Assembly: GCA_964653095.1 (NCBI GenBank) | Contig: CAZZEH010000011.1 | Coordinates: 1-64,000, forward strand | Direction: 5' to 3' | Length of the DNA stretch: 64,000 nt | Source of the DNA: JAMLHH01 sp964653095 | GTDB lineage: Bacteria; Bacteroidota; Bacteroidia; Chitinophagales; JADIYW01 | Shown here: positions 8,074-16,413 of the stretch, in pieces | Layout of the letters: every line of letters begins with the position of its first letter | Numbering within the stretch: position 1 is the stretch's first letter | Notes under the pieces: model-generated | What the model saw: only the letters and a program-made list of their open reading frames with translations | Told to the model about the DNA's origin: nothing | Database searches by the model: none | Translations under genes and position numbers: made by a program

Positions 8074-9852
8074 TTACACCGCTACTCTGGCTTTAATATC
8101 TTCCAGCCGCCCTTTGGGAATAGCTGAAATCAGCCGTTTTGTATATTCTCTTTGCGGATTGTGATAGATTTCATCGGCTATTCCTACTTCTTCTATCTGC
8201 CCCTTGTTCATCACCACCATTCTGTCACTCATAAATTTTACCACGGACAAGTCATGAGAAATAAAAATGTAGGTGAATTTAAACTCTTCCCGTAACTGTA
8301 TCAGCAGGTTGAGTACCTGAGCCTGTACCGAAACGTCCAAAGCCGAAACCGATTCGTCACAGATAATAAAACGCGGATTAAGTCCCAACGCTCTCGCAAT
8401 ACAGATACGTTGCCGCTGTCCTCCTGAAAACTCATGCGGATAACGATTGAAATGCTCGGGCAGCATATTGACCTTTTCCAACAGTTCAATTACTTTTTCT
8501 CTGCGTTGTTTATCGTTGCTATACAACTTATGTACCTGCATAGGTTCCATAATAGCATTGCCGATGGTCATGCGGGGATTTAGCGAAGAATAAGGGTCCT
8601 GAAATATAATCTGTACATCTTTTCGCAATGCCGTCAGTTCCTTCGGCCCTAATTTCAGTATATTTTTCTCTTCAAAAATCACTTCTCCGTCTGTCGGCTC
8701 TATCAGTCGTAAAATAGATCGTCCCAAAGTGGTTTTGCCGCATCCCGATTCTCCCACCAGTCCCAAAGTTTCCCCGGGATATACCTCAAAAGACACATCA
8801 TTGACAGCTTTGACATATTCTGTGGGCTTTCCGAAAAAATTGGTTTTAGACGGGAACCAGGTTTGAATATTCTTCACTTCCAAGATTGGCTTTTGGCTGA
8901 TAAGGTTTTCATACCTCACTTGAGTTTCTTTCGCATTAACTATCCTGTCATTAATTGCTTTGGCAACTGATGCTTCTTTTTCCACCAGTTTACCTTCCTC
9001 TGTCACATCCATAAAATCCGAAATAACCGGCAGCTGCTTCAGTCTTTTCTCCAATGGCGGGCGACAGGCCAGAAGCCCTTTTGTATAGGGGTGCTTAGGA
9101 TTTTCAAATATATCTAACACATTTCCCTGCTCCACAATTTTACCTTTGTACATCACGATAACCTTATCGGCTATCTCGGCTATCACTCCCAAATCGTGTG
9201 TAATAAAAATCGTGGACATTCCCGTCTCTTCGCTGAGTTCGGCGATCAGTTCCAGTATCGTTTTCTGTACGGTTACGTCAAGCGCCGTTGTCGGTTCATC
9301 AGCTATCAGTATTTTGGGTTTGCAGGACATGGCCATGGCTATCATTACCCTCTGTTTCTGTCCGCCTGAAAGCTGATGCGGATAAGCTTCAAATATTCTT
9401 TCAGGATTCGGAAGTTTTACTTTTTTAAAAAGCTCCAGTGTGAGTTTTTTAGCTTCATCTTTTGTCCCTTTCTGGTGCAGCAGAATGGCTTCCACAACCT
9501 GATTTCCGCAGGTAAAAACGGGATTGAGTGAAGTCATCGGCTCCTGAAAAATCATGGATATTTCATTCCCTCTGTAGGCACGCATTTCCTTCTCGGAAAC
9601 TTTTACCAAATCTACCGTCCCGGAATCTGTATGATAGAGTATTTCACCGGCGGATATTTTTCCCGGCGGATTGGGTATCAGGCGCATTACTGACAGAGAA
9701 GTTACGGATTTACCTGAGCCGGACTCTCCTACTATACCTACAATTTCTTTCTTATTAATCTGAAAACTGACATCATTGACGGCTTTTACATGACCATTCT
9801 CTGTATTAAACTCTGTGACCAGATTTTTGACCTCTAATAATATCTCACTCAT
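8074..9852 (-). CDS. double-ATPase ABC transporter subunit (Dpp/Opp/Gsi type)
   Basis: This 592-residue protein carries two complete ATP-binding cassettes, equivalent to DppD fused to DppF. Cassette 1 has Walker A GESGSGKS at 42-49, signature LSGGQ and Walker B IADEPTTALD. Cassette 2 has Walker A GESGCGKT near residue 363, signature FSGGQ and Walker B ICDESVSALD. Each cassette is followed by the peptide-importer extension (HPYTKGLLACRPP; REYTKRLISAIPKG). The usual partners (two permeases and a binding protein) are absent within the window. The substrate is probably a peptide, nickel or glutathione-like compound but cannot be read from this subunit. Confidence 0.92.
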   Translation of the reverse strand: MSEILLEVKNLVTEFNTENGHVKAVNDVSFQINKKEIVGIVGESGSGKSVTSLSVMRLIPNPPGKISAGEILYHTDSGTVDLVKVSEKEMRAYRGNEISMIFQEPMTSLNPVFTCGNQVVEAILLHQKGTKDEAKKLTLELFKKVKLPNPERIFEAYPHQLSGGQKQRVMIAMAMSCKPKILIADEPTTALDVTVQKTILELIAELSEETGMSTIFITHDLGVIAEIADKVIVMYKGKIVEQGNVLDIFENPKHPYTKGLLACRPPLEKRLKQLPVISDFMDVTEEGKLVEKEASVAKAINDRIVNAKETQVRYENLISQKPILEVKNIQTWFPSKTNFFGKPTEYVKAVNDVSFEVYPGETLGLVGESGCGKTTLGRSILRLIEPTDGEVIFEEKNILKLGPKELTALRKDVQIIFQDPYSSLNPRMTIGNAIMEPMQVHKLYSNDKQRREKVIELLEKVNMLPEHFNRYPHEFSGGQRQRICIARALGLNPRFIICDESVSALDVSVQAQVLNLLIQLREEFKFTYIFISHDLSVVKFMSDRMVVMNKGQIEEVGIADEIYHNPQREYTKRLISAIPKGRLEDIKARVAV

Positions 9853-9987
9853 TCAAAAAGAAGACTTTGTGTTAAAAATAGCATTTAATTACAAAATTCA
9901 GGTTGATTTTGAATATTAGAGTGTAGAGCAGACAAAAAAATAATTGATTATCAAAGTAATTCACAAAATCGACTTGCAATAATCATA

Positions 9988-10329
9988 TTACATCTCTTCC
10001 AGCAAATTTTTGAGTACAACCGCCTGATTGTGCAATTCATCTTTTGCACCGTACAGCAAAGTAAGTTTCTGCTTTTGAGAAATATCTCTCAGTCTCTGCA
10101 ATTCCTCTTTTTGAGATTCTAACTCTTTTATATAACGGGATTTAAATTCATCAAAGAGCTTGGAATCATGACCAAACCATTTTCTCAATTCATTGGAAGG
10201 CGCAATATCTTTCGCCCATTCATTTAGCTTAGCAGTTTCTTTTTTTATACCTCTCGGCCAAAGCCTGTCCACTAAGACCCGATATCCGTCATCATCGGAA
10301 GCGGGTTCATAAATTCGTTTGATTTTCAT
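9988..10329 (-). CDS. DUF488 (YeaO-like) family protein
   Basis: This 113-residue protein has the DUF488/YeaO signature: GYRVLVDRLWPRG near residues 15-27, then WAKDIAPSNELRKWFGHD and the closing LTLLYGAKDELHNQAVVLK. Its biochemical role is not established. It lies 44 bases downstream of the RIC gene and may be the last member of the nitrosative-stress operon. Family members often sit beside hemerythrin or globin genes, as I recall it. The 135-base gap to the ABC gene suggests that the operon ends here. Confidence 0.88.
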   Translation of the reverse strand: MKIKRIYEPASDDDGYRVLVDRLWPRGIKKETAKLNEWAKDIAPSNELRKWFGHDSKLFDEFKSRYIKELESQKEELQRLRDISQKQKLTLLYGAKDELHNQAVVLKNLLEEM

Positions 10330-10373
10330 CGTTTCGAAGTTTAATTATGAAACAAAACTTCTTACGGAATGGT

Positions 10374-11108
10374 TTAAACAGAAGCCAGTTCTTCCTGTAA
10401 CTGAACAGCTTTTGGAAACAGGATGTTATTTTCCAAATGCAGATGCAGCAGCAAATCCTCTTCAAATTCGTGAAGCAGTTGATAGAGTCGTTTCAGCTTT
10501 TCGTCAGAATCGTTTTCAGCAGTGTATTGGTTGGTCCATTTGGCAATTTGTTCCATTCGCTCTACTTCTCCATCGTGATCGTGTATAAGCATTTGAATTG
10601 GCCCTTTGACCATTCTGAGGCGTTCATCCAGTGATTGGTTTGACTGAGAGGCTTCCACCATCTTTTTTATTTTAGGGAACAGCATCAGCTCTTCTTTTTT
10701 CATGTGTACGGACAACTCGCCCGCCGATGCTTTAAACACCTGTACAACCTGTTCGAAATTAGGGCTCTTCTCGGTTTGTGTGGATGCGAGTTCTTCCAAA
10801 ATCGGAATGATTACTTTTACCTGCTCTTCCACGTACTTATGATGTGTTGACTGGATATGCTGGGCAAGTTTATCCAACTCCCATGAATTGTAATCTGGAA
10901 TTGTCGCATACTCTTCTCCCTCCTTTAATTGGCCAAAAAAGGCGTTCAACTCGGCTATTAACGCCTGTATATTGCTGTCCGTGTCCGATTCCTTCAGCGT
11001 CAGTTTTCCTTTACAACTGTAATTTATACCGTATTTTTTAAAGACAGAAGAAACGCCGTAATGCCGGGCTGTCAATTCTCCCACTGTAGAGTTTTGGGTA
11101 ATTTCCAT
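10374..11108 (-). CDS. RIC/ScdA di-iron protein (iron-sulfur cluster repair)
   Basis: This 244-residue protein has an N-terminal DUF542 domain (about 1-65) followed by a hemerythrin-like di-iron domain (about 80-235). The family (YtfE, ScdA, DnrN) repairs iron-sulfur clusters damaged by NO or peroxide. Likely di-iron ligands are all present: HHKYV, HMKKEE, HDHDGE and HLHLENN. The DUF542 loop is unusual. YtfE has DYCCGGK, whereas here it reads NYSCKGK, so one of the two adjacent cysteines and one glycine are replaced. The gene follows the frameshifted membrane protein by 59 bases and fits the operon headed by the Rrf2 regulator. Confidence 0.88.
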   Translation of the reverse strand: MEITQNSTVGELTARHYGVSSVFKKYGINYSCKGKLTLKESDTDSNIQALIAELNAFFGQLKEGEEYATIPDYNSWELDKLAQHIQSTHHKYVEEQVKVIIPILEELASTQTEKSPNFEQVVQVFKASAGELSVHMKKEELMLFPKIKKMVEASQSNQSLDERLRMVKGPIQMLIHDHDGEVERMEQIAKWTNQYTAENDSDEKLKRLYQLLHEFEEDLLLHLHLENNILFPKAVQLQEELASV

Positions 11109-11167
11109 GATACTTTAATTTTTGGCTTCTTTCAAAACCGGTTAAAAATCAGCTTGGCTTCCTTGTA

Positions 11168-11609
11168 TTAAGAAGCTTTGGTAAAGCACATTCGGATAAA
11201 GATACTTAGGCTAATGACTTTAAACACTTCCAGTACAGGAAAAACAAAATGCAGATAGGAAGACGGGACATCCAATCCGTCAATATGCAGTTGAGCTCTC
11301 ACATCCAAAGCGGGCAACAGCCAAACTGTCTGTAAAAGTAGAATAATCACAGGTAAAATAAAATAGATTTGTCTTTTGGCTGTAAAACTTACTTTATTTT
11401 TATAAAGATTAAATGCGATTATCAGAGCAAATCCCCACTCCGCTTTATTCATTGCTCCAAAAACTAATCGACCTATACCAAGTCCAAGCGGGTATAGTAA
11501 TCCCCGGCGCCTGAAATTTGAGCCAGGATTCCATAAAGCTGATAGCTGAAACGAAACCAATCCAAAACACAGCAGCTATAACTACAACCGGTGATTTGAC
11601 TTTGTACAT
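11168..11609 (-). pseudogene. frameshifted multi-pass membrane protein
   Basis: Two frames join into one protein. ATG at 11609 (TAC AAA follows) encodes MYKVKSPVVVIAAVFWIGF and continues to GITIP. After the codons ATA CCC at 11490-11495 the sense continues one base shifted as LGLGIGRLVFGAMNKAEW and on to the stop at 11168-11170. An extra G/C around 11489, next to GGG, explains the break. The joined protein would be about 146 residues with four membrane segments and no recognised domain. It sits 4 bases after the globin stop. The change is either a sequencing or assembly error or a recent mutation, because the rest is well preserved. Confidence 0.75.
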
Positions 11610-11613
11610 ATTA

Positions 11614-12000
11614 TCAGTATGAACTCATCTCCTGAAACTTCTTGATTTTAAAAAGGAACATCTCGGCCATTCTGTTTCCCTGCCACTTTGCACGTTCGGC
11701 ATTAACTCCATGAAAGTATGTATCCACAGTACCGTAAAAAAGTTCTAACCATCGGTTAAAATGCTGCTCATCTACCGGCAGATAGCGATGCGGCAAAAAA
11801 GGTGTACCGCTATATGTCATTTCTCCGAGCAAAACAGTTTGCCAGAAGCAGTTCATCTTTTCCAAATGCTCCGGCCAACGATCCTGAATAACACCTTCAA
11901 AAATTTCTTTCAGCAGGTCATCTTTTCTTACTTTCCCGTAAAAATCGCTAACCATAAGCTGTATATCCTCAAGATGTTTAATTTCCTTTGTCGTATTCAT
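11614..12000 (-). CDS. group III truncated hemoglobin
   Basis: This 128-residue globin has the group III signature: YSGTPFLPHRYLP around residues 63-75, proximal His80 in DEQHFNRWLELF, then TVDTYFHG and a conserved helix with AKWQGNRMAEMF. Tyr21 in the B helix is a probable distal ligand. Group III globins are small cytoplasmic heme proteins linked to NO or oxygen chemistry. Its start codon overlaps the preceding stop by one base (TAATG), showing translational coupling with the Ig-like membrane protein. The neighbouring heme-copper enzyme and RIC support an NO-related role. Confidence 0.88.
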   Translation of the reverse strand: MNTTKEIKHLEDIQLMVSDFYGKVRKDDLLKEIFEGVIQDRWPEHLEKMNCFWQTVLLGEMTYSGTPFLPHRYLPVDEQHFNRWLELFYGTVDTYFHGVNAERAKWQGNRMAEMFLFKIKKFQEMSSY

Positions 12001-12422
12001 TAGACAGGTGACTTATAGAAATCAGGCTGGAAATACATAATCAAATAATAAAGCCCGAATCCTACAAACATAACCAATAAAATCCAGACCCATGCGGGAA
12101 TAGCTTTTGGAGTTTCAGAACCGGATACCACGAAAACATCCTTCCGCTCACTACCGTAAGCATTGATTGTAATTGGAATTTGCTCGTTGACAATTTCATT
12201 TTCTTTCAAACCTACAACTGTTATAGCCGGACCGTTACGGACTTCAAAAGGGACAGTTTTAATTCCTTCTACGTTGTCTGTAGACCTCGCAACAACTTTC
12301 AAAGTGTGTTTCCCGTCCGGAATTTTTGTAGTATCCAATACAAATTTTACCGGCGGCTTAAATTCGGCAAAGGGCGTAGAACTATCGTCTAAAAAAACTT
12401 TTACTATTCTGTTATCTTCCAT
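12000..12422 (-). CDS. membrane-anchored Ig-like protein of the oxidoreductase operon
   Basis: This 140-residue protein has no signal peptide. Residues 1-95 form two short strand-rich segments: PDGKHTLKVVARSTDNVEGIK resembles an Ig-like fold, and a second follows after NGPAITVVGL. A single membrane helix follows (about 109-131, AWVWILLVMFVGFGLYYL) with a short tail. The layout of an Ig-like part and one helix recalls FixH-like or CcoH-like accessory proteins only loosely. It lies 11 bases after the 86-residue protein gene and overlaps the globin start, so it is part of the operon. Its function is unknown, perhaps assembly of the heme-copper complex. Confidence 0.6.
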   Translation of the reverse strand: MEDNRIVKVFLDDSSTPFAEFKPPVKFVLDTTKIPDGKHTLKVVARSTDNVEGIKTVPFEVRNGPAITVVGLKENEIVNEQIPITINAYGSERKDVFVVSGSETPKAIPAWVWILLVMFVGFGLYYLIMYFQPDFYKSPV

Positions 12423-12433
12423 ACGTCTCTCAA

Positions 12434-12694
12434 TTATTCTACTACAATATATTTAATGTGATCGGGATTTGACTCCTTGGGTTTTATCATCAGCTTTACA
12501 CTCCATATCAATACAACCAGCACAACAATCCCTGAGCCGTAAAGCATGGCATAGTCAAAAAATCCCTGAGGTCCTGCTCCGTGAGTAATACCTTTTAATA
12601 ATTTGGGCTGACTGTCTTCACACACGTCACAGGCATATAATATCATACCTGCCTGTACGGTAAACAAAATCAAAAAACTCAAAAACTTTTTCAT
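12434..12694 (-). CDS. small membrane protein with CDVC motif
   Basis: This 86-residue protein has a signal-like N-terminus (MKKFLSFLILFTVQAGMILYA) directly followed by the CDVCEDSQPK motif. A membrane helix follows (about 50-70, LYGSGIVVLVVLIWSVKLM) with a charged tail. The two cysteines could bind a metal or form a disulfide on the periplasmic side. It lies between the cytochrome c gene and the Ig-like protein in a tightly packed operon, suggesting an accessory subunit or assembly factor. The family is unrecognised. Confidence 0.6.
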   Translation of the reverse strand: MKKFLSFLILFTVQAGMILYACDVCEDSQPKLLKGITHGAGPQGFFDYAMLYGSGIVVLVVLIWSVKLMIKPKESNPDHIKYIVVE

Positions 12695-12717
12695 CTCTGT
12701 TCTTTTTTAGTTATATG

Positions 12718-13728
12718 TTATGGATTTGGAGCTCCAACCATTGCACGAATTTTCTTTACATCCTCCGCAGTCACAGTCGGCGCATTGTTCCCCCAGCTCG
12801 TTCTTTCATGATTGACAATTGCAGCTATCTCATCATCTTCCAACACCTCTGCAAAAGGTGTCATCAAACCATATTCCGGATTGGCATCATAACCCTGGAG
12901 TATAATTCTGATATGCTTTTCAGGATTGGCATCCAATACAATGGCGCTTCCTTTCAACGGAGGAAATGCTCCTGCCAAACCGTTACCGTCCTGCTGATGA
13001 CAGGCTGCACAAGTATTCATATACAATTTATCTCCGTCCGGCAATCCAAGTGCGTCTCCACCCCCGGAAATCGGCCCTGCTTCTTTAACTTTAGCCGGAA
13101 TAAACTCTAATGAAGGTGCTGTTCCTATGTCCGCCTGTTTCAAAGAAATCAGATAAGCCACCAAATCCAAAGCCTTTTGTGAGGCTACAATTTTTTTGGA
13201 TGGGTTTTTCAAAAAGCTTTCAGGTACTGCTACCACCACGTCCCCGTCTTTAATTTGTTTTTCGCTTTTTTCTTCAAACAACCACGGATAACTCGGCATG
13301 ACAGATTCTTTCACAACCGAACGCGGATTGTACAGATGGAGTAAATGCCATTCTTTACCGGCCTGACGTTTCCCTACGTTGGTCAAATCCGGTCCGGTCC
13401 GTTCACTCCCGAGAATAGAAGGAGACATTCTCCAAATATCCATACGTTTTTTATTGTAATAATAGTCTGAAGGGAGAGAAGGTCTCTGTCCCCAAACGTT
13501 ATCCATTTCAATATTTCTTACCTGCTGAGTATGACAAGCCATACAGTTTTCGGAAACAAAAACCTGAAGTCCTTTAGTTTCCTGCTCAGACATTGGTTTC
13601 ATGGTAGGCAGAGCCTCAATTTTTTGCATTTGGAATGCCGGAATTATTGCCACAAGTGTACTAAGTCCGGCAAAAACCAAAAATGAGGTATATACTAAAT
13701 GTTTAAGATTGGTATCAAATTTTAACAT
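12718..13728 (-). CDS. CcoO-like cytochrome c fused to a second cytochrome c domain
   Basis: This 336-residue protein has one N-terminal membrane anchor (about 10-32) and two heme c sites: C62-M-A-C-H66 and C240-A-A-C-H244. The first half has hallmarks of cbb3 oxidase subunit II (CcoO): CHTQQVRNIE, then GSERTGPDLTNVGKRQAGKEWHLLH and NPRSVVKESVMPSYPWL. The second half is a class I cytochrome c with a CcoP-like C-terminal Met-containing loop (PEYGLMTPFAEVLED). It would carry electrons to the catalytic subunit encoded 12 bases upstream. Having CcoO and a CcoP-like domain in one chain, without a separate ccoP, differs from standard cbb3 operons. Confidence 0.82.
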   Translation of the reverse strand: MLKFDTNLKHLVYTSFLVFAGLSTLVAIIPAFQMQKIEALPTMKPMSEQETKGLQVFVSENCMACHTQQVRNIEMDNVWGQRPSLPSDYYYNKKRMDIWRMSPSILGSERTGPDLTNVGKRQAGKEWHLLHLYNPRSVVKESVMPSYPWLFEEKSEKQIKDGDVVVAVPESFLKNPSKKIVASQKALDLVAYLISLKQADIGTAPSLEFIPAKVKEAGPISGGGDALGLPDGDKLYMNTCAACHQQDGNGLAGAFPPLKGSAIVLDANPEKHIRIILQGYDANPEYGLMTPFAEVLEDDEIAAIVNHERTSWGNNAPTVTAEDVKKIRAMVGAPNP

Positions 13729-13740
13729 AACTCGAATTAT

Positions 13741-15591
13741 TTAAGCGTTGGCAGTTTTAAGTTCTATAGATTGTGATTCAGAAGCTTCCACAATAGGCCT
13801 TCCTTTCACCATCACGTAAAAATTATAAGCAAATATGATGTGTGACAAGAACATCAGTGAACCCCCGATAGCTCTCCACACCCAATAAGGCTGCATCAAA
13901 ATGACAGACTCAATAAAAGGGTCTCCTGCAATCCAGCTCATGCCCTTGAGTGTACCTCCGGTCATCATTGAAATCATATAGGCAAATAGTCCAATAAACG
14001 CTAACCAAAAGTGCATCCCGACAAAAAACTGTTTAGGTTCTCTTCCCGTAATTTTAGGGAAAATGGCATAGACACACGCCCATAGAATAAAGCAGATAAT
14101 GCCATACATCGTCATGTGTGAGTGTGCCACGTTGAAATCAGTAAAGTGCCAGACAAAGTTTGTCAGTCTGAATGCCTGGAGACTGCCTTGTGAAGAACCG
14201 ACAAAATAGAAAATCACTCCAACAAGGAAAAACGGCAATACATAACTTTTTGAAATCTCACTCCAACTACCGCGCATAGTCATCAGGAAGTTAGTAGTAC
14301 CGGCAATTACCGGGATAAACATACCCGCACTGAATATAATGGCAATGGTCTGCAGCCACCACGGCAATGGACTAAAAATAAAGTGGTGTGTACCAATAAG
14401 TGTATAAAACAGCATCTGAGTCCAATACGCCAAAACACCCAATGAATAGGAGTAAATAGGCTTATTCAAAGTAGTAGGCAAGTAGTAATAAATCAGACCT
14501 AAAGTTGTCGTCATGAACCACATTCCTACGCCCATATGCATGTAATATCCCTGAATTACAGTTTCGCCGAGCCCTTCCTGAAAGCTTGGAAAATATCCGA
14601 TAGTGGCCAATGTAATCGTCCACAGCATACCGCCTAATATATACCAGTTAGACACATATATTTCGCGAACTTTTCTATTGGCAATAGTTTTATAAAAGTT
14701 ATAAAATGTCATGATTAATGCGGAAGCAAAAAACAGGAAGAAAGGCCAGATATATTCCCGGTATTCTCCTCCCCCGTTATTAATTCCCGCCATAAGTGAA
14801 ATATTGCCGAGAATCACTGACAGATTAATAAAGATTAAGCCAGTCCAGCCAATTTTATAACTGAATATTCTTGTGTTGGAAGTACGGGCTATCACAAAAT
14901 AAGCCAGTCCTATCATTGCCATAGAGGCCCATCCCCAAAACACGGTATTCGTGTGTACCGGTCTCAGCCTTCCGAAAGACAGCCAGGAAATATTATCAAT
15001 TTCAGGCCAGACAAATTTCATTCCCACATACTGCCCAACCAAAGTTCCGAAAACAAGCCAAAAAGTTGAAGCCCCGATATACCAGATTACTAACTTTTTA
15101 AGCTCTTCCGGAGTTTCCATTACCAATCTGGACCTTTTCTTTTCATCCACAATAGGGTTATCGGGCTGATGAGTCACATTGGCCACAATTCCCTTTTCAT
15201 CATGTGCAATCACACCGCTACCCAGCTCATCTCCGGAAAGTTCATAGGCTAATGCTCCTTTCCTCTTTTCCAAAATCTCATCAATTTCAGAATTCTTAAG
15301 ACCTGCCAGCCTGTCCGAAAATTTAGCCTTGGCATCCAGTTCCTCCTCTGCTTTCGTCCTGCTGACAAAATCAGAAAGTCGGAAATAAATAATCAATACA
15401 GAGACAGCTAATACAATTACAACTAAAATAATAGTCCCAAAAACGCCCGGGCTGAAGAGCCAATTCTCCGTGCTGGGATTTGGCCGCATTTGACCGTAAG
15501 CACTTGACCCTGCCAAAAGCATCAACGCAAGGAGGCTAAAAGATTTGTTTTGAACAAGTCGGTTTAAAATTGATTTAAAGCTTTTTTTCAT
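13741..15591 (-). CDS. cbb3/NOR-superfamily heme-copper oxidoreductase subunit I
   Basis: This 616-residue protein has a cleavable-looking N-terminus (ends AYGQ), one extra helix (about 48-70), a hydrophilic stretch of about 90 residues and then a twelve-helix core. Probable ligands: low-spin heme His213 (RPVHTN), metal ligand His352 (YYMHMGVGM), His402-His403 (GTHHFIF), and His490/His492 (AHSHM). Tyr396 lies six residues before His402 and 44 after His352, the exact spacing of the cross-linked His-Tyr pair of cbb3 oxidases. The Glu of the cNOR motif HxWVEG is absent. These residues favour oxygen reduction, while neighbours (RIC, globin, NsrR-like regulator) favour NO reduction. Its ATG overlaps the regulator stop (ATGA). 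Confidence 0.85.
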   Translation of the reverse strand: MKKSFKSILNRLVQNKSFSLLALMLLAGSSAYGQMRPNPSTENWLFSPGVFGTIILVVIVLAVSVLIIYFRLSDFVSRTKAEEELDAKAKFSDRLAGLKNSEIDEILEKRKGALAYELSGDELGSGVIAHDEKGIVANVTHQPDNPIVDEKKRSRLVMETPEELKKLVIWYIGASTFWLVFGTLVGQYVGMKFVWPEIDNISWLSFGRLRPVHTNTVFWGWASMAMIGLAYFVIARTSNTRIFSYKIGWTGLIFINLSVILGNISLMAGINNGGGEYREYIWPFFLFFASALIMTFYNFYKTIANRKVREIYVSNWYILGGMLWTITLATIGYFPSFQEGLGETVIQGYYMHMGVGMWFMTTTLGLIYYYLPTTLNKPIYSYSLGVLAYWTQMLFYTLIGTHHFIFSPLPWWLQTIAIIFSAGMFIPVIAGTTNFLMTMRGSWSEISKSYVLPFFLVGVIFYFVGSSQGSLQAFRLTNFVWHFTDFNVAHSHMTMYGIICFILWACVYAIFPKITGREPKQFFVGMHFWLAFIGLFAYMISMMTGGTLKGMSWIAGDPFIESVILMQPYWVWRAIGGSLMFLSHIIFAYNFYVMVKGRPIVEASESQSIELKTANA

Positions 15592-16022
15592 CGTAATAAA
15601 GTTGTTTTTCCAGATTTTAAATTTGTTGCGAGATCATAAACAGACGTGGTTTCCAGCATCTGTTTTAAACCTTTTCTTATATCTGCAAATCTGTTGTGCA
15701 TAGGACAAGGATTTTCATCCGAGCATTCAGACAAACCCAAAGCACAACCGTTATAAATGGTATCACCATCAATCGCAGACACTATTTGAGAGATTGTTGT
15801 TTCCTTCATCATTTTAAGGTCTATATCGTATCCTCCCAAAGGGCCTTTGTGAGAACTTACAATATTGTATTTGACCAATATTCCTAAAACTTTTGCTGTA
15901 AATGCCTCCGGCGAACCGGTATTTTCCACGATTTCGCCAATTTTGACTCTTTTCTTTTCGAGAGACATCGTAGCAATATAAATTGTTGCTTTAAGGCCGT
16001 ACTCACATGCTTTAGAAAACAT
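15588..16022 (-). CDS. Rrf2-family regulator, NsrR/IscR-like
   Basis: This 144-residue protein has the Rrf2 winged helix at residues 1-80 (MFSKACEYGLKA at the start; SSHKGPLGGY in the wing). Three cysteines, C93, C100 and C106, lie in a C-x6-C-x5-C pattern like that which holds the iron-sulfur cluster of NsrR and IscR. A role as a sensor of NO or iron-sulfur status for the following genes is likely from context. It is the first gene of the cluster and its stop overlaps the oxidoreductase start by four bases, so the regulator is co-transcribed with its probable targets and may regulate itself. Confidence 0.88.
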   Translation of the reverse strand: MFSKACEYGLKATIYIATMSLEKKRVKIGEIVENTGSPEAFTAKVLGILVKYNIVSSHKGPLGGYDIDLKMMKETTISQIVSAIDGDTIYNGCALGLSECSDENPCPMHNRFADIRKGLKQMLETTSVYDLATNLKSGKTTLLR

Positions 16023-16070
16023 AGATGCTTTTTAACAAGTTGCGAATGTAGTGTGTTTCTTAGATTATGA

Positions 16071-16097
16071 CAAACATATTACTTTTAAATCCCTCAA
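16071..16097 (-). promoter_or_regulatory. putative promoter of the Rrf2 operon
   Basis: Read on the minus strand, TATGTTTG (16078 to 16071) fits the -7 consensus TAnnTTTG. A TTG (16097 to 16095) lies 16 bases before it, slightly closer than usual for a -33 element. The predicted transcript start is about 40 bases before the ATG at 16022. Confidence 0.4.
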
Positions 16098-16105
16098 AAA
16101 TAGCC

Positions 16106-16146
16106 TTAATTTAGACTAATTTAAAACGAGTGTGACAAATCTCACT
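16106..16146. promoter_or_regulatory. two palindromes, putative operators incl. CRP/FNR-type site
   Basis: TTAATTTAG-A-CTAATTTAA at 16106-16124 is an inverted repeat with one mismatch per arm pair. TGTGA-CAAATC-TCACT at 16131-16146 matches the CRP-type consensus TGTGA-N6-TCACA except in the last base. Both lie just upstream of the putative Rrf2-operon promoter, the second centred about 70 bases before the expected transcript start. The first could be the Rrf2 site and the second a CRP/FNR-family activator site. This is inference from position and symmetry only. Confidence 0.4.
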
Positions 16147-16413
16147 GTTATGTATTTAATATTATAGCAACGGCTACATTAAATTGCAAAAAATTATAGT
16201 AATTTTCGATTGCGTTCACTAAAAATGGTATTAAACGTTCAAACATCCGAATTTGAGACTGCATAATATTTCAGCAGCACTTTTTAAATAGTGGAGAGCA
16301 TCGATTCCTTTTGCATAGCCGCAACTTGTCTATTTACTGATCGATATCTTAACGGCAACAAAATCCCGAAAACAAATACAGGGAAATTTAAAATGGCTTA
16401 AAACAACCAGATT

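Noticed and set aside
10319..10634. Plus-strand ORFs overlapping DUF488 and RIC
   Set aside because: Antisense to recognised genes and without motifs of their own.
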